A stretch of 64,000 bases of DNA from Heterotrichella gracilis. Lineage: Eukaryota > Sar > Xanthophyceae > Tribonematales > Xanthonemataceae. How positions within the stretch are numbered: the stretch's first letter is position 1; each line of letters opens with the position of its first letter. Below are positions 12,504 to 25,100 of the stretch, piece by piece. A program made the position numbers and the translations under genes. The notes under the pieces were generated by a model. That model searched no databases. It worked only from the letters and a program-made list of their open reading frames with translations, and had not been told where the DNA came from. The stretch covers positions 21,186 through 85,185 of the forward strand of contig JAULBX010018303.1 in the NCBI GenBank assembly GCA_032358255.1, given 5' to 3'.

Positions 12504-14706
12504 CTATATCTCATCATCGCTGCCAAACAAATCCTCGTCGAGTGGCGGGAAATCACCCACCTGCACCGCCCCCGCCCGCACAAACCCTCCAAACCCCTCC
12601 ACGCACTCAAAGTACCGCTTCCCCTTGATGTTGCCATCGTTCTTTCCCACAGGCTCGTCGTATTGCACCCCCACCCACACACCTGCCGGCAAGCCCTCAC
12701 ATGGTCCAACAAATCTGCAGGTACAAGGGCGCGCATATAAGTCGGGGAGTGCGCACATGCAAATGATACTGCTCTGCAGGTAAGGGAGGCGCATATTGTT
12801 CAGGGCGCGCACACATGCGCAGCGCGCTGCACAGCAGGTACAAGACAGGCGCACATGCAACTCCTCATAACTTATGAGTCATAAGGCAACGCCACATAGG
12901 GTCCACATTAGTTTGGAACGCATGCCGTTGCATACCAGTGTTGCAGGGGTACACCAAGCTAACAGCAGACTTACTTGACTTCGCCCCTCTTTGCGCCGGG
13001 GTCCACCTCACACCTGCAGCCAACCACGATGCCCGCTGCCGCCACGTCATCAACATCAGGCGGGGCATTGTGGGTTGAAGCGGATGGGGATGGAGGCTGC
13101 TGCTGCTGAATCTCTTGCAGGAACCTAGGCATGGAGCGGGGCAAGCAAACGTGAATCACGGCATGTGAAGTGCCAGCAAACTTGAGTCACAGCATTTGAT
13201 CACCAAATTTGATCACCCAATGTTGATGTCCCAGCAATATGGTGGACCATGAATTGATTGTATGTGACGGCCATATGGTGGACCTCACATTCGTTTGTTA
13301 TGACAGCATGGTCTTCATGCTGTGGTTTGTGGCTTTCAACACCACATGCACATGGGCCAGTGCAACATGCAGCCACCTGCCAAGCAAATGTACCACACGA
13401 CCACTGTAGAAACCCTTCTCCAACCCCTTTGCACCCCACTCCACCCTGCTGTTGCACCCTTGGTCCAGATTCCAGGGTTTAGGGTTTACTTACTACCTCA
13501 TGGTGTTGTCCGCTTGTCATACTCCTGTTGCACACTTGGTTCAGGGTTCAGGCTTTAGGGTTTAGGGTTAAGATATTCGGGTTCACTCACTTCCTCATCG
13601 TGTTGTCCCGCTTGTCATACTGCTCCTCTGGCATCACGTACTTGTCAACCTTTGACACGTCGTCCAGCCAGCCGCCAGCTGTCACCGAGGCGGGGTCGGT
13701 GTCAATCACGTGGAGCACACACCTGCGGCAATCGATCATTAATATCTAAAATAAGAAGAAGAAATAAATGATACATAGTTAATATCTTACTAAATCCGAA
13801 TAGAAAATTTCAGATACGACCCTTTGTAACCCAACTGGTATGGCGCCACATATGAACATCTCCCAGAACCCTAGGCAAGCCCCTTAGCTACTACCCTTGC
13901 CATGAAGTCAACCCCACCCTGCCCTATGTCCACACCCACAGGATACAGCCTGCAAGGATGGTGCGCCACATACCCATCGTAAGGTGAGTAGTACCCCAGC
14001 GGCCGGGTGTCGTTGTCCAGCTCAGCCAGCAGCGCCCCCCCCTGGTCAAGGAGCTGCAGCCGCTGGGAGGAAGCTGCGCTGCCTGTGTGGGACTGGAGCT
14101 TGCGCTTGACGCCATCCACACTCATCTGCGGGCGGTGCAAGGGGCGTAAGGGTGCGGGGGTGCAGGGAGCACCAGGTGTGGCAGTGCAAGGGGCGTAAGG
14201 TGTGGGGGTGCAAGGGGCGTAAGGCATGGCGGTGCAAGGGGGGCCAGGTGTCGCACAGTGTGAGATGGCGGCAGAGCGTGACTTGCGGCGTGCGGACATT
14301 GGGAGGGAGTACTGGTGACTGCCTATTGTGTCATCAGCTTTGGGGAAAAGGGATGGCATCGGGGACAGATGGCAGGCAAGGACAATAGTGTGAGTGAGCA
14401 TGATGATGAACGACTAGTGTTGGACTGGTTACCATAGGTACCCATACAAAGGGTGTCCATGCTTTCTGTGGAGCCCACCAGTGTGGCTGCAGTAGGACAT
14501 ATGGAGGTAGCACCTTGGATATGAAGACTACAAGTGCAATTGCAATGTATCCTTGCGGGAATACTACAAGGCCGAGTTCAGGGTTGCGTGTGGGTGCGCA
14601 CATGCAGGTCGAGTCGAATCTCTGCAAACCCATGGCGCAGGTTGCTGTGGGTGATCTGCAGCCGCACTGCGCCGCCAGAGGGCAGCTGCTGGTCCACAGA
14701 ACGCAT
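12504..14706 (-). CDS. TBCB: Tubulin-folding cofactor B
   Basis: Five exons (14706-14602, 14125-13974, 13722-13591, 13124-12975, 12714-12504) join in phase to 249 residues, close to the usual size of about 245. The N-terminal ubiquitin-like domain includes VRLQITHSNLRHGFAE and MSVDGVKRKL, followed by GYYSPYDG; the C-terminal CAP-Gly domain includes GLPAGVWVGVQYDEPVGKND and GKRYFEC. The protein ends LFGSDDEI, a C-terminal acidic tail typical of the family. TBCB binds alpha-tubulin and works with cofactor E in tubulin dimer assembly and disassembly in the cytosol. Intron 1 contains a 24-bp minisatellite; intron 3 contains telomere-like repeats with a duplicate of the exon 3 end. Confidence 0.94.
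13471..13572. repeat. Telomere-like TTTAGGG tracts in TBCB intron 3
   Basis: Short TTTAGGG tracts at about 13475-13487 and 13541-13570 lie on both sides of a copy of the exon 3 end. A further partial repeat unit starts near 13449 (CTGTTGCACCCTTGG, repeated at 13525). Confidence 0.8.
13488..13523 (-). repeat. Duplicate of TBCB exon 3 end and donor
   Basis: About 36 bp matching 13584-13620 at 33 of 37 positions by eye, including one single-base deletion, about 97 bp away. Confidence 0.8.
14132..14252. repeat. 24-bp minisatellite in TBCB intron 1
   Basis: Five units of 24-25 bp starting at 14132, 14157, 14181, 14205 and 14229, core GGTGCAAGGGGCGTAAGG. On the gene's strand the repeat is open and in frame with exon 2, giving an 8-residue Ala/Pro/Cys/Thr repeat if the intron were retained. 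Confidence 0.85.
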
Positions 14707-16005
14707 TGCTGTCAGAGTGCTATCAACCCAGTAGTGAGTGCCACCACAGAGGAGCTGCGTCGGGCCCTGGCACGTGCAGTCCCTGGGCCTTTTGTCAGGA
14801 TTTGGTACAAGTTGACGATCCTGCAGATGGAGGAAGTACAGACTGTAAATTAAATGAGTTCCTGTGGTGCCGTTGAGACGGGGATAAGTTTTGCAGAAAG
14901 CGAGGTGGCACAATTAAAATTGTATGTAGCAAGATTTGATATGAGTTTTGCGCACTTGCAGTATCCACTCCAGTCAGTATGCAAAAACCACAAGGAATAT
15001 AGTGTTGCATCTGAGAACGACGAAGTCAAACTGTCGCGCCACCATATGCACCCCTTGCACGCCGGCCCTGGTTGCACCTTTTCACATGCCGGGTGGCAAC
15101 TTTGCACCCAAGGCTGGCATATGGGGTTGTAAAGATGTGGCGTAGTAAAAATACAAACAATAGTGCGGTTGAGCGGTCCAAAGGTGGCCGAGGGCCAACG
15201 GTTGATATGCATGCATATAGGCATTGGCACCCCATGCACAACCCCACCTGCTGGAAGCGCTGCCCTGCGTCGGATACCACCACCCGACAATGCACGGTCG
15301 GATAAGGTGAAGTAGTTGTTTGCCGTTCTTAGTTGAAGACGGTGAACAGACTACAACCCTTTACACTCGCGAACGTTTGTGCAGAGCCTTGTTCTGGGCA
15401 GGTCACGATAGTTGAATCGGTGCGGGCGGTGAGCAGTACGCCGCAGTTTTCAAAAACAGCACCGGGGCGTCGGAACTCGTCGATAGGACAACAACAAAAC
15501 TTGAGGCATCGGCAACCCTCATCAACCATCAACTCGTTTACTTTTGGAAAGTGCCCCTACCGCTTCAGCTGCATCCCCGGCAGGCGTCCCCACAACATCA
15601 CAACGAGGCATTGGTTATTTCTATTTGCTTAACTATACAAGAGTGCATGCCTCTGACTTGCTTGTTGAATGTATTTCTCTGATCAAAAACGTATGTTTTT
15701 GGTACTCAGTGCCGGGCATGCGCACGCCAGGCCATGCCACAGTGTGCCGGGCATGTTATGGCAGTGTCACACAAAATTGGATATCCAAATCCTGAAGATT
15801 AAAAATGGCGTCGAGTGCACACACGCCTTGCACAATCAAGCCCAAAGTACATGGTTTGATCAAAGCACCATCTGTCCATTCACTATTGCGACTGCGTGCT
15901 CGTTGCCCAGGTGGGCCCTTCCTCCCATCCGATCCAGTAGAACAAACGTACTATGGCTCAAGACCATGATGCATCCGATGTCTGAGGCATATTTGTGGGA
16001 CATCA
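14707..16005. other. Spacer upstream of TBCB
   Basis: 1.3 kb between the TBCB start and the SOUL gene stop, both on the minus strand. No exon supported; short open frames here have no protein-like features. It should contain the TBCB promoter and the SOUL 3' UTR. Confidence 0.4.
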
Positions 16006-18213
16006 CTAAGCCCCTCCCTCATTACCAAGCGTCAAGGGCTTCCCCGTGCTCCTCTCCTGGCAGGATATACACCCTGCCCCCTCCAGCGCACCCTCCGCCA
16101 AAATCACAACCTGTGTCGGGCGGGACAAGGGCAATGTGGATGTCAATGTGGATGACAGCAAGGTACTTGTACATGATTGCATTATGCCACACTAGCGCTG
16201 CAGTATAACACACAGACTCTGTAGTTGATGACGATAGCAGCTGCTGTTGACATCCAAGGCTTTTAAAAGTGGCAATAAGTAGATGGGAATGCTGGGCTGA
16301 AACATATAAATAGGTGGCCAAATGGATTAGCTTTGCCAAAGATTACAACAATTGCTTGTGCATTGACCAAGGTTTCATTAGGCTAGCTTCAACTGCACAT
16401 CCACCCACATATACGCCTGGCACAGGACAGCAAATGTGGATTTTGACTTTCTTACATAAGGGCCTCTTGGGCCACATGCCAATTAGCAACCCTCTACCCT
16501 CCACTACTGTGCAGTACTTCCGCAACCCATGTTCCCGCTTGCATTCGCACCCATCCTTGCCTCACCTCATTGTGCCTGTGCCTGAGCTCCCTGTGCGGGT
16601 TGCTGTCATAGATGGCGGCCAGGAAGCGGCGGTGGTCGGTAAGGACATCGGCGGCTTCCAGCGCGGCTGCAAGTGCGGCTGCCTGGTGCTGCAGGGTGCG
16701 GCGGTCGGCGCGCCCAGGGAAGGACAATGCGTAGGCTGTGAGGGGAGGGATGCGCCACAGCTCCACCTGAGAGTTGGGAGGATTCACGATTTTCTTTGTT
16801 TTTTTTAGTGATGTCAGAGATTGAACCCAATTTAGAGGTACCAACGGTATGGTTTTTTTTCTTTCAAAGAGTCTTTAAGTCATGACACAACACTGTGACA
16901 ACATATCATGCCCGATCGAATTTGCAACATGGCATGACTGCGCAAGCATGTGCACACAAGGCGCATAATGCATTTGGAACGAGCTCGACCGCAGCATCAT
17001 CCCCTAGTGACATTCACAGTTATGTACAGAAGGATAGCAGGGGAGCGCCTCACCTTGTCGCTGAGGGGCAGGGGTGGGTGCAGGTGGGCGGTGCGCGGCA
17101 GCCACATGCCAACCAGCGCTGGGGAGGCTAGCGCGTCCCTCCCCGCCGGTGACCACTGCATTGCCGTCACCAGCGGCGTGGTTGTGTGCAGCACCACATG
17201 GCGGCGGTTGACGCCGTAAAAGTAGGGAAGCAGGTGCTGCGCGCATGTAATTGTTTTTTCTCTTGGGGGAAACATGGTGTGTGGAAGGAATGCATCGTTG
17301 TACAATGGCATTTAGTGTGGGGGGGGCATCTCAATGAGCTACATACTGTTTATTTTCCACCATCATGGGCGGCCCATCAATGCCGGCAGGTGTATGGCAT
17401 AATGCTAATATTATGCTCATATATAGTATCCAGCATGACCTGGAGCACGGATCATGGATATATCTTATTGAGTACATTGCTAATGTACGTGGTGCACCTG
17501 ATTAATCAATTGCCATGGTCCATGCCAATCAGGTGCACGCAGCTTTGATCCATGTTGTGCCGTAGCCCCTACGGGTACACTCCAAAGGCCAACCAGGGGT
17601 TTTGATGCGCAGCGCGCTGCAGCTTATCTGGGGTCACCTTGAATCCCTCTCCCATCTCCGGGCAGTGCTCCCCCACACAGCGGGACCCACTCACGCGCAC
17701 AATGGCCCACACGCCTGGGAAACGGGAGAATGAGGAATGAAGAGATGGGAAGAATGAAGAATTGGGAATTCACTTTGCCATTATGGCAAGAATGGGCAAT
17801 GGGAAGCCCATGGGCAGGCTGTGCTTGCGCCGCATGCGGTGCTGAGCATGTCCCATGCCAATACCCCCGTCACCCATCACCAGCTGGGAAGGATGCCTTC
17901 AGGAGAGGACTAGCCATAGCCACACAGAGGCTCTGAGCAAGACCAAGGCATTGGCAACACCATAGGTGGCAATGCATAACAGAAGGAGTACCCATGTTGG
18001 CCACTCACCTGCTTCGTAGCGCCTCTCCTCGTATTGGTCAGTGGTGTTGCAGTTGGTGAAGATGGGGCACGGCTGGTTTTGGCAGAAGTCTGGGGGTGTC
18101 CATCTACCAGGGTGGGTCTGCTGGTGTGTGAACGAGGTGCTGTTCTGCATGCAGCCCCCCATCACACCTGCCACCACCTGCAGCGTAGCCACCAAGTATA
18201 CCAGCCATGGCAT
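16006..18213 (-). CDS. SOUL heme-binding family protein
   Basis: Five exons (18213-18009, 17714-17638, 17236-17054, 16766-16566, 16110-16006) join in phase to 256 residues. Residues 1-23 form a signal peptide (MPWLVYLVATLQVVAGVMGG), so the protein enters the ER or another membrane-bound compartment. SOUL/HEBP signatures follow in order: FTNCNTTDQYEERRYEAGVW, then GFKHLLPYFYGVNRRHVVLH with TTTPLVTAM, then VELWRIPPLTAYALSFPG. SOUL proteins bind tetrapyrroles; in algae some are plastid or eyespot proteins. The Cys-rich N-terminus (five Cys before the SOUL fold) and a short tail with CISC are extra. I cannot tell from sequence whether heme is really bound. Confidence 0.88.
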
Positions 18214-19175
18214 TGCCAGCTTGAGATAGGCTCTGAGCTGACTGCAGCTTACTGTCGGATACGCACTGACCAGGCTGGAGTAAGAGCGAGGGGTTCCAGA
18301 CAAGGGAAAGGAGGCCACCATCATGACGGTGGGATGCCCGTTCTGAGTCAGCAGGCTGCGACGCCCTCCTCCGCTGGCTCAGTGAGTGACACGGTTACAT
18401 CACTGTGGCACTCAGCTGAAAACAATGTATGCATATGGTATCGTTATGTACACACTCGAGCTACCAGCGTAACAGTGTATGTACAGTGTAACAGTTTCGG
18501 GCCGGCTAATGCCATTACACGGTGTAGCATACAACTTGTACTTGAAGTACAGCTACTTGAAACAGCTTGAAGCCGCTTCCCGAGTCGGGAAACAGCCAAC
18601 GGCAATCGACTGTGACGGAATGCATGCGAGAAAAGACTCTGCTCAGGGACTTCAAATTGGGCCAACATTTGGCGGGATCCCGAACAAAATTATAAATGTA
18701 TTATATGCACAATGGTAGGCCAAGCCACCTTTCGGTGCACCATGAGTCAGTTGAAAGTCAACTGACAATCACTGACTGTCACAGTGTCACAATGTTTGTA
18801 ATATTAATAGCTGTCGGACTCAGGTGTTGGACTAGGAGGAGTCAACGTTGGGGTACATTCATTTACACGAAGAATCTTATGTGTACCACCCACTGGGGGC
18901 CACTCACTCACTGCCAGCGCATGCAGCATGCAGCATGCAGCGTTCACTTTGAGATGGACCAGGCATACATGTTCCAGGTGCGTCCAGGCTCAAAATTCCA
19001 GGCAACTCAGATCTGTAAGGACTAGGTTGTTGATGCTACACAGCAATCAGTGAGTCACCAGTGCAGCTGCATCGCGGTTCACATGAAATTGCTGCACAGG
19101 CCAGCTGCCCGTGTGACCTGCGCTGCTTTGACATGGCTGGCAATCAGGCATCACAGCTCCTAGCTTGATACTATC
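18214..19175. other. Spacer between SOUL and MYND B genes
   Basis: About 960 bp upstream of the SOUL start and downstream of the MYND B stop (both minus strand). No exon supported. GCATGC-type words are present. Confidence 0.4.
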
Positions 19176-22100
19176 CTATGCCTTGCTGCTCTTCTTTGCG
19201 CTACATGTCCCCCTGTGCTTGGGCCAGTGCGCCTCCTGGCACAGCTTGCCGCAGTACCTGGTCTGGCCACACCTGTGGAGGCAGGGGCCATGGTGTCATG
19301 GGCATGACATCAACTCCGCAGAAGAGTAAAACAACAGATAGCATGCGTGCATCCCGCTCCGTAGCCTGTAGATGCTTGCTGGCGTTGTGCACATGCATGC
19401 AAGCATCGATCAAGAACTCTGGTGTCATTGTAACCACTCCTTTGACAAGTAAGGTTGCATGCCTGACTGGACCACACCTGCATGCGCGCAGCTTCTCCCC
19501 TTCAGCTGGCACCAGCCCACACATGCGGCACCCCTTGAGCCTGCTCCTGAACGCCTCCCCCTCTTCATCATCATCACACGCATCCCGCACCTCTGGCGCA
19601 GGCTTGCCCACGCGCTCAATGAACACATACACGCGGGCGCAGCCAGGGCGCTTGGCATGCGCGTCATCATCCGCAGCGTACGCCAGCACCGGTTCAAACC
19701 TGTCATTGACCACCTGCTGCACCAGCACTGCGGCGTCCATGGCGACTCGCATGGGGTGCTGCGAGCTGCCGCTCTGCTTGGATGCCAGGATGGGTGGGTG
19801 CATGACCACGTTTGCAGGGCAGTCCTTGGGCTGCAGGGAGCGGAACACTACGCAGCAGTGGTTGGCTGGTACAGAGGGCATGACCTTGCGCTCCACCTGC
19901 ATGGGCAAAAGCAGCTGTCATACAATCCAAGCGCCTGTTAACCCTAGGCAAGGGTGTACTGTCAGGCTGGGACGACGTGCTGCTGCAATTGCAGGCATGG
20001 GTTGCAACTCTCTAACCTGTTTATTGCTCTGTATAATTGAACAGTATTGGCACCATCCACGACTACCACACCAGCGGAGAGACGTCAAAGAAAGGGTGCC
20101 TGTTATATATGGCCTGCGTGTACTTGCATGTAGTCCATTGTATACACCACTAATGACGAGTCGTGGGCTTCAGGGTTTTCAGCGTATGCAGCTGCACATG
20201 CAATGGCAAAGATGCCCAACAGTACCGTTGCTGCACACTATCGCTTCTATGCACAACAGAAGCGGGCCGCCTGCCATGAGATGAATGTAGGGTTTTTGAA
20301 TGCGCCATGAAAGGGTCTGGTAAAAGGAGGGCTGGCGCTGCATACCGCTGCCTTGCTGTTCTGCGCTCACGCAGCCGCAGCTCCTCCACAAGGCAAAGGC
20401 TAACCCCCAAACCCTTAACCCTAAACTCTGAACCCTAAACCCTTGATCCTAACCCTAAACACCCCGTACCGCTGCCTTGCTGTTCCTGCGCTCTTGCAGC
20501 CTTAGCTCCTCAAGCTTCACCACCAGCCCAAGCACAGCCTGCGGCGTGTTGCTGCTATCCACCCGCACCAGCACGCCCACCCGCTCCCCCCGCTCCCCCT
20601 CAAGGAAGGACACAATGCCGCCAGGGACATCAGACAGGCCATCGCGGCGCAGCTCCTCTGGTGTGGCCGGCCGCACGCTGTTTGGTCCTGCTACAATGCC
20701 TTGGTCCACGGAGGAGGCACCTGTGTCAACATAAAAGACTGTGCCTTCGGTCGTCACCCCAGGTAGGAGCTCAGCCCCTACTCCAAGGTTTGGGAGCACT
20801 GTGTGCATCAGACGCGCCTGCAAGCACCAAGAACGGCCTGGCTCAGCATTACCAGCACCCGCTACTGCTAGGAAGCACGAACGTGGCCATGTGTAGATTT
20901 CAAACCCTGGGGTGCTCAATACCAGCAATCAAACATGTTCCTTGTCTTCATTGGCAGCATCATGCACACTGCTGTGTTGCACACTTGGAGCAGCGAGTAT
21001 GCTGCACGAATCCAATTCCCTTCAATCAAGGTGATGTAAATGCTAAGGCCGGGTACAACGTCCCCATGTAGGTGCAGCAAACAATGCCAACCCTGTTAGC
21101 TAGTGCGCATGGCATTGGTATGCAAAAATGTCGTGCGGGAATGGTGCCCATTATCTGCCCATTACTCAATGGTGGATGGAAACGCTCCCCACCCTGCGCT
21201 TCCATGACCAACCCCTTGGAATACAGAGAACTGACGCTATCCCCATCCTTACCTTGTCGGCGTACTCGCTTGAGACCCGCACTGCCCCAGCTGGTCGGTC
21301 CATGCAAACACTACCCCTGGGAAGACCAGCATCCACAACCAGCTGAAGCCGCCAGTTGCGCTTGCCTGGAAGGACACGCAGGGCTGGGTGAGGGGCTATG
21401 TTCACAAAATGCACTCATTTTCTTTGCTTTGGTTTAGTTTCATTCCCACCTACCAAACTTCCGCCCCCGCATTATTGCAGCAACAGATGGGCTATCCATC
21501 ACTCAGATCCGCTGGCTCAACAGTCTGGGTACTTCTGATACCACACCTTGGTGCATCACCAAGCACGTGCAATCTGCACCAATGTCCATCCCTTACCTGT
21601 CGCTGCGCAGCCCAGCAGCGTCATCTGCTCCCAGAAGTTCCCAACATGCGTGCTGGAGGTCCACTCGGTGGTGGATTGTTGCAGCAGGTACCTGCGGGGC
21701 AGCAGGCTGGCAAGTCACATGGTGCGCGCTGCTTGCCAATCAGGCTGCACTCGGTTTAGGGTTTAGGGTTTAGGGTTGACCAGCGGGACAATAGGCTGGA
21801 CACTCACAAGGCGTGCGGCTTGTGAAGGAGGCTGCGTTGGGTTCTATGTCAAAATTGCTTGCATAATTCCAATTTAACTGAGGCTGGTCCCACCAATGAT
21901 ACTGCAGACCATGCTCCTTACGTATGTAAAGAGGTAGGATGGGGGTACATCCAAGGTACGCATGCAAAAAAGCAACAGAGATCCTTATCTAACAAGTACT
22001 AACAGTAAATTGATCGCAGTGCAGACCAAAATATGGACTTGCGGGATGAGGCTGGGATTGCAAACACTTGCCATACAACCTGCCATACAACGGACAAATA

Positions 22101-25100
22101 TAGACGAGCAGGACAGGTATACGGTAGTGTATAACCATCATCAGGTAAAGAAGCGTTGGTCTACTCTACAGGATGACCCTACGGTGGGCATACCTGTGCA
22201 CCTCTGACACTATGTCGGTATCCTCGTACAGCCGTGCACTGCAAAACAGAAAACCAACGGGTTAGCAACACCGCAACTGCTACAGCAAAGCAATATTGCA
22301 TTGCAGCTATACAAAGCAGGAGTCCACATATACTGACGCAACAGGATACAGGATACAGGATACAGACGACGATTGCAATTGCAAAAGTCTCCTGGGAATG
22401 ACCCAGGCTGACATCCATCCTTTGAGGAAGGGTGATCCTGCACCTGAGCCATGTGCTTACCGCAGCTGCCTGTCCGCCACCGCCAGCATATAGCGCAAGC
22501 ACATGGCCACGGTACTGGCATGCGTGGGGCAGGCCAGCAGGCGAACCATTGCATCAAAGTAGCCGCAGCGGTACAGCAGGCGCAGAAAGGCCTTGCCACG
22601 CTCCTGCAAGTGAAGGGTGAAAACAAATGAACTCGTTTTTTTACGAAACATGCCTTTTTATGATGCTTTCTTTTGAAGTTACTATTTGATGCCAATAAAT
22701 CAATATACAGAAAAACCCCAGAAACATGTTTTCTTATTTGTGTTATTTTGTGTTATTTTGTGTTGATTTCCAGGAAACTTGTGCTGCGGCACAGTCCATT
22801 GCTGATACAGGCAGAGCACCATGCACACAGGGGTAGGCATGTACAATCATGGCAATCTGCACAAGGCAAGGAATCCATCTTGTGCCAAGCGCACTCGGTA
22901 TATACAAGGATTTGTCAACTGATTGCACTGAACGCACCGCATCGAGGCAGCACTTTGGATGGCGGAAGAATATGCACCTGGTGCTGCAGTTGTGCACATG
23001 TGGGCCCTGCAGCTTGTTGAAGGATGACGTAATGTCATCCAGCACCTTCCTTGACAGGTGGTAGTCGGTGGCAGTGCCTTGCAGGGGCAGCCTCAGCAGG
23101 TAGGCGCACAGCGGGCGGAAGGCCTGGCGCTGCAGGTGAGGGGCTGTGGGTCAGAGCATGGCGAGCTCGTTTAAGACATTGGCAGGCAGCATGTGGACAC
23201 CCTTGTGAGAACCCTGACAAGCCTTCCTAACGCTCGTGGTCAAGGCCTTTACGCAGGCATGAGAATAGGCTAGTGCCACCTCTGGATTTGCATTATACAT
23301 GTTCATTTGTCACTAGCGGCGAAACCCATGCCTACAACAATGCGCTCCCATTGTCAGGACCAACAGTCAAAGCTCTGTATCTGTATACAGAAATACAAGT
23401 GCACAGTGCTTTGAGCAGGACATCTGCACGCACCTCCACCACTTCCTCGTCAATCTGCTTCCCCTGCCACAGCTGCACCACCCCCCGCAGCAGCCACCCT
23501 GCCTGCATCATGAGTGTGGCTGTGCTGGCAGAAGACTTCCTGCCCGCTGCATGGTCCACCCCATCCGCCAAACGCTGCACCACTGTCTTACCCAGGATCT
23601 CCACCTGGCTCCCAGCCAGCGCAAGGGCAGTGTCAATGGGAGGCAGACCATCCACCACCAGCTTGTTACACACTGCCTGGTGGCAGATGGCTGCAGCCAG
23701 CTCGGTTTGGTGTGTGAGAACGCCTCTGTGACCGTCCTTGCGGCCCCTGACAGGCGTAGTCATGGCTTTCATTGCATCTGGCTGCTGCAGCAGCTGCCAC
23801 CCTGGCAGCGCCCCACCCTCCACCAGGCGTTGAACAAACAGCAGCGCTGTGGCTGCTATCTCAGGCCCATCATCGCTGTAGGCGTGCATGCGCAGCACCC
23901 GGGGAACCAGCCCTGGGTGCCTGTCCACCAGTGCACGTGCCTCCTTCGGGAGCACAAGGGCAAAACCAGCCAACAGGTTGATGAGTGAGACCACCGGGTG
24001 CTCCAGGTTTGTAGGGTACAGTTCCTTGAAGTTCCTCTTGTCCCCCAGGATTGCCACCAGGAGGCTGGCGGTGTTGTCCATCATCCCCTCCTGCACTAGC
24101 CACCTGTGCAAGGGCAGGGCTAAATCAGTGTCTCTAATTTAATTTCTTGACGGTTTAATTAAATCAGTGTCTCTAATTTAATTTCTTGACCTGATTTTAA
24201 TTTCTTGATGGTGTGTAAATGACGCTGATTTGCTGCATAAAAGTGAGCATGGCGCCATTGCCTGAGGCACCTGGTCGCTAGTGTAAGGGCGGCCTACTCT
24301 TGCGACAGCTTGGCATTCAGGTAGACAGCCCTCCAGCAGTATACATGAATGGGTGCATTCCCTTGCCCAGAAATTGGAAGGTGAGTGGAGGGATGGGACT
24401 GCTTGACGCCACATGTGTAGGGCTGACTGCTAGTCTGGCGGTCCTGCTTGCATGCATGTCAGTACATGCTATTGTCACTATAACAGCCAACTGACCTGTT
24501 CACAGTTGTGCAGTGGCTGTCTTCCCGCAACACTGTGGCCATCAGCTCAGCTTTTGCATCATCCTTGGCCCATGGCTCCCCAGTGGGAAGCGCTGCAGAA
24601 AACATCGCATCTCAGACACTGAATCCCACGAGTGCGTGCACCACCATACAAAAGCCACACCATCTCATTAGGCTCACAGCAAGAGTGATCTCTCTAACGG
24701 GCTGCTTCAAGTCCTTACCCAATTCTGCGCACAGCGCCAGCGTCCTTGCGAGCTGCCTGATCATGATGGTATCGTTGTCCACAAGCCTGACAGCGCCTGT
24801 CTTTGGGTCTATCCGACTGAGCAAGTGTCTGCTGCGCTCCATGAAGTGTGCAGTGAACACCCTCACACCGCCATTGAACCACAGCGAACGCAAGGCTCCT
24901 GGCAGAGGTGGGAAATTGCCCTTCAAATGCCATACAGAGATGCAAAGCGCTGCATTATAAGTGAATGCATACACTGCATTGCCAATGCGTGCATTTCACA
25001 TGACATATGAAGCATTAGTCAGCATGTCAGACGTCCAAGGTGCACACACAAGTGCGAGCATGCAATGTATGCTTCTTGAAGATCCTGCGACTAATGGCAC

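Noticed and set aside
19178-20284. 368-codon open frame on the plus strand
   Set aside because: It lies antisense to MYND B exons whose splice phases and zinc finger are convincing; the frame has low-complexity Ser/Cys/Thr composition typical of a shadow.
20396-20461. True telomere or chromosome end
   Set aside because: The CCCTAAA tracts are short, degenerate and inside introns with coding sequence on both sides.
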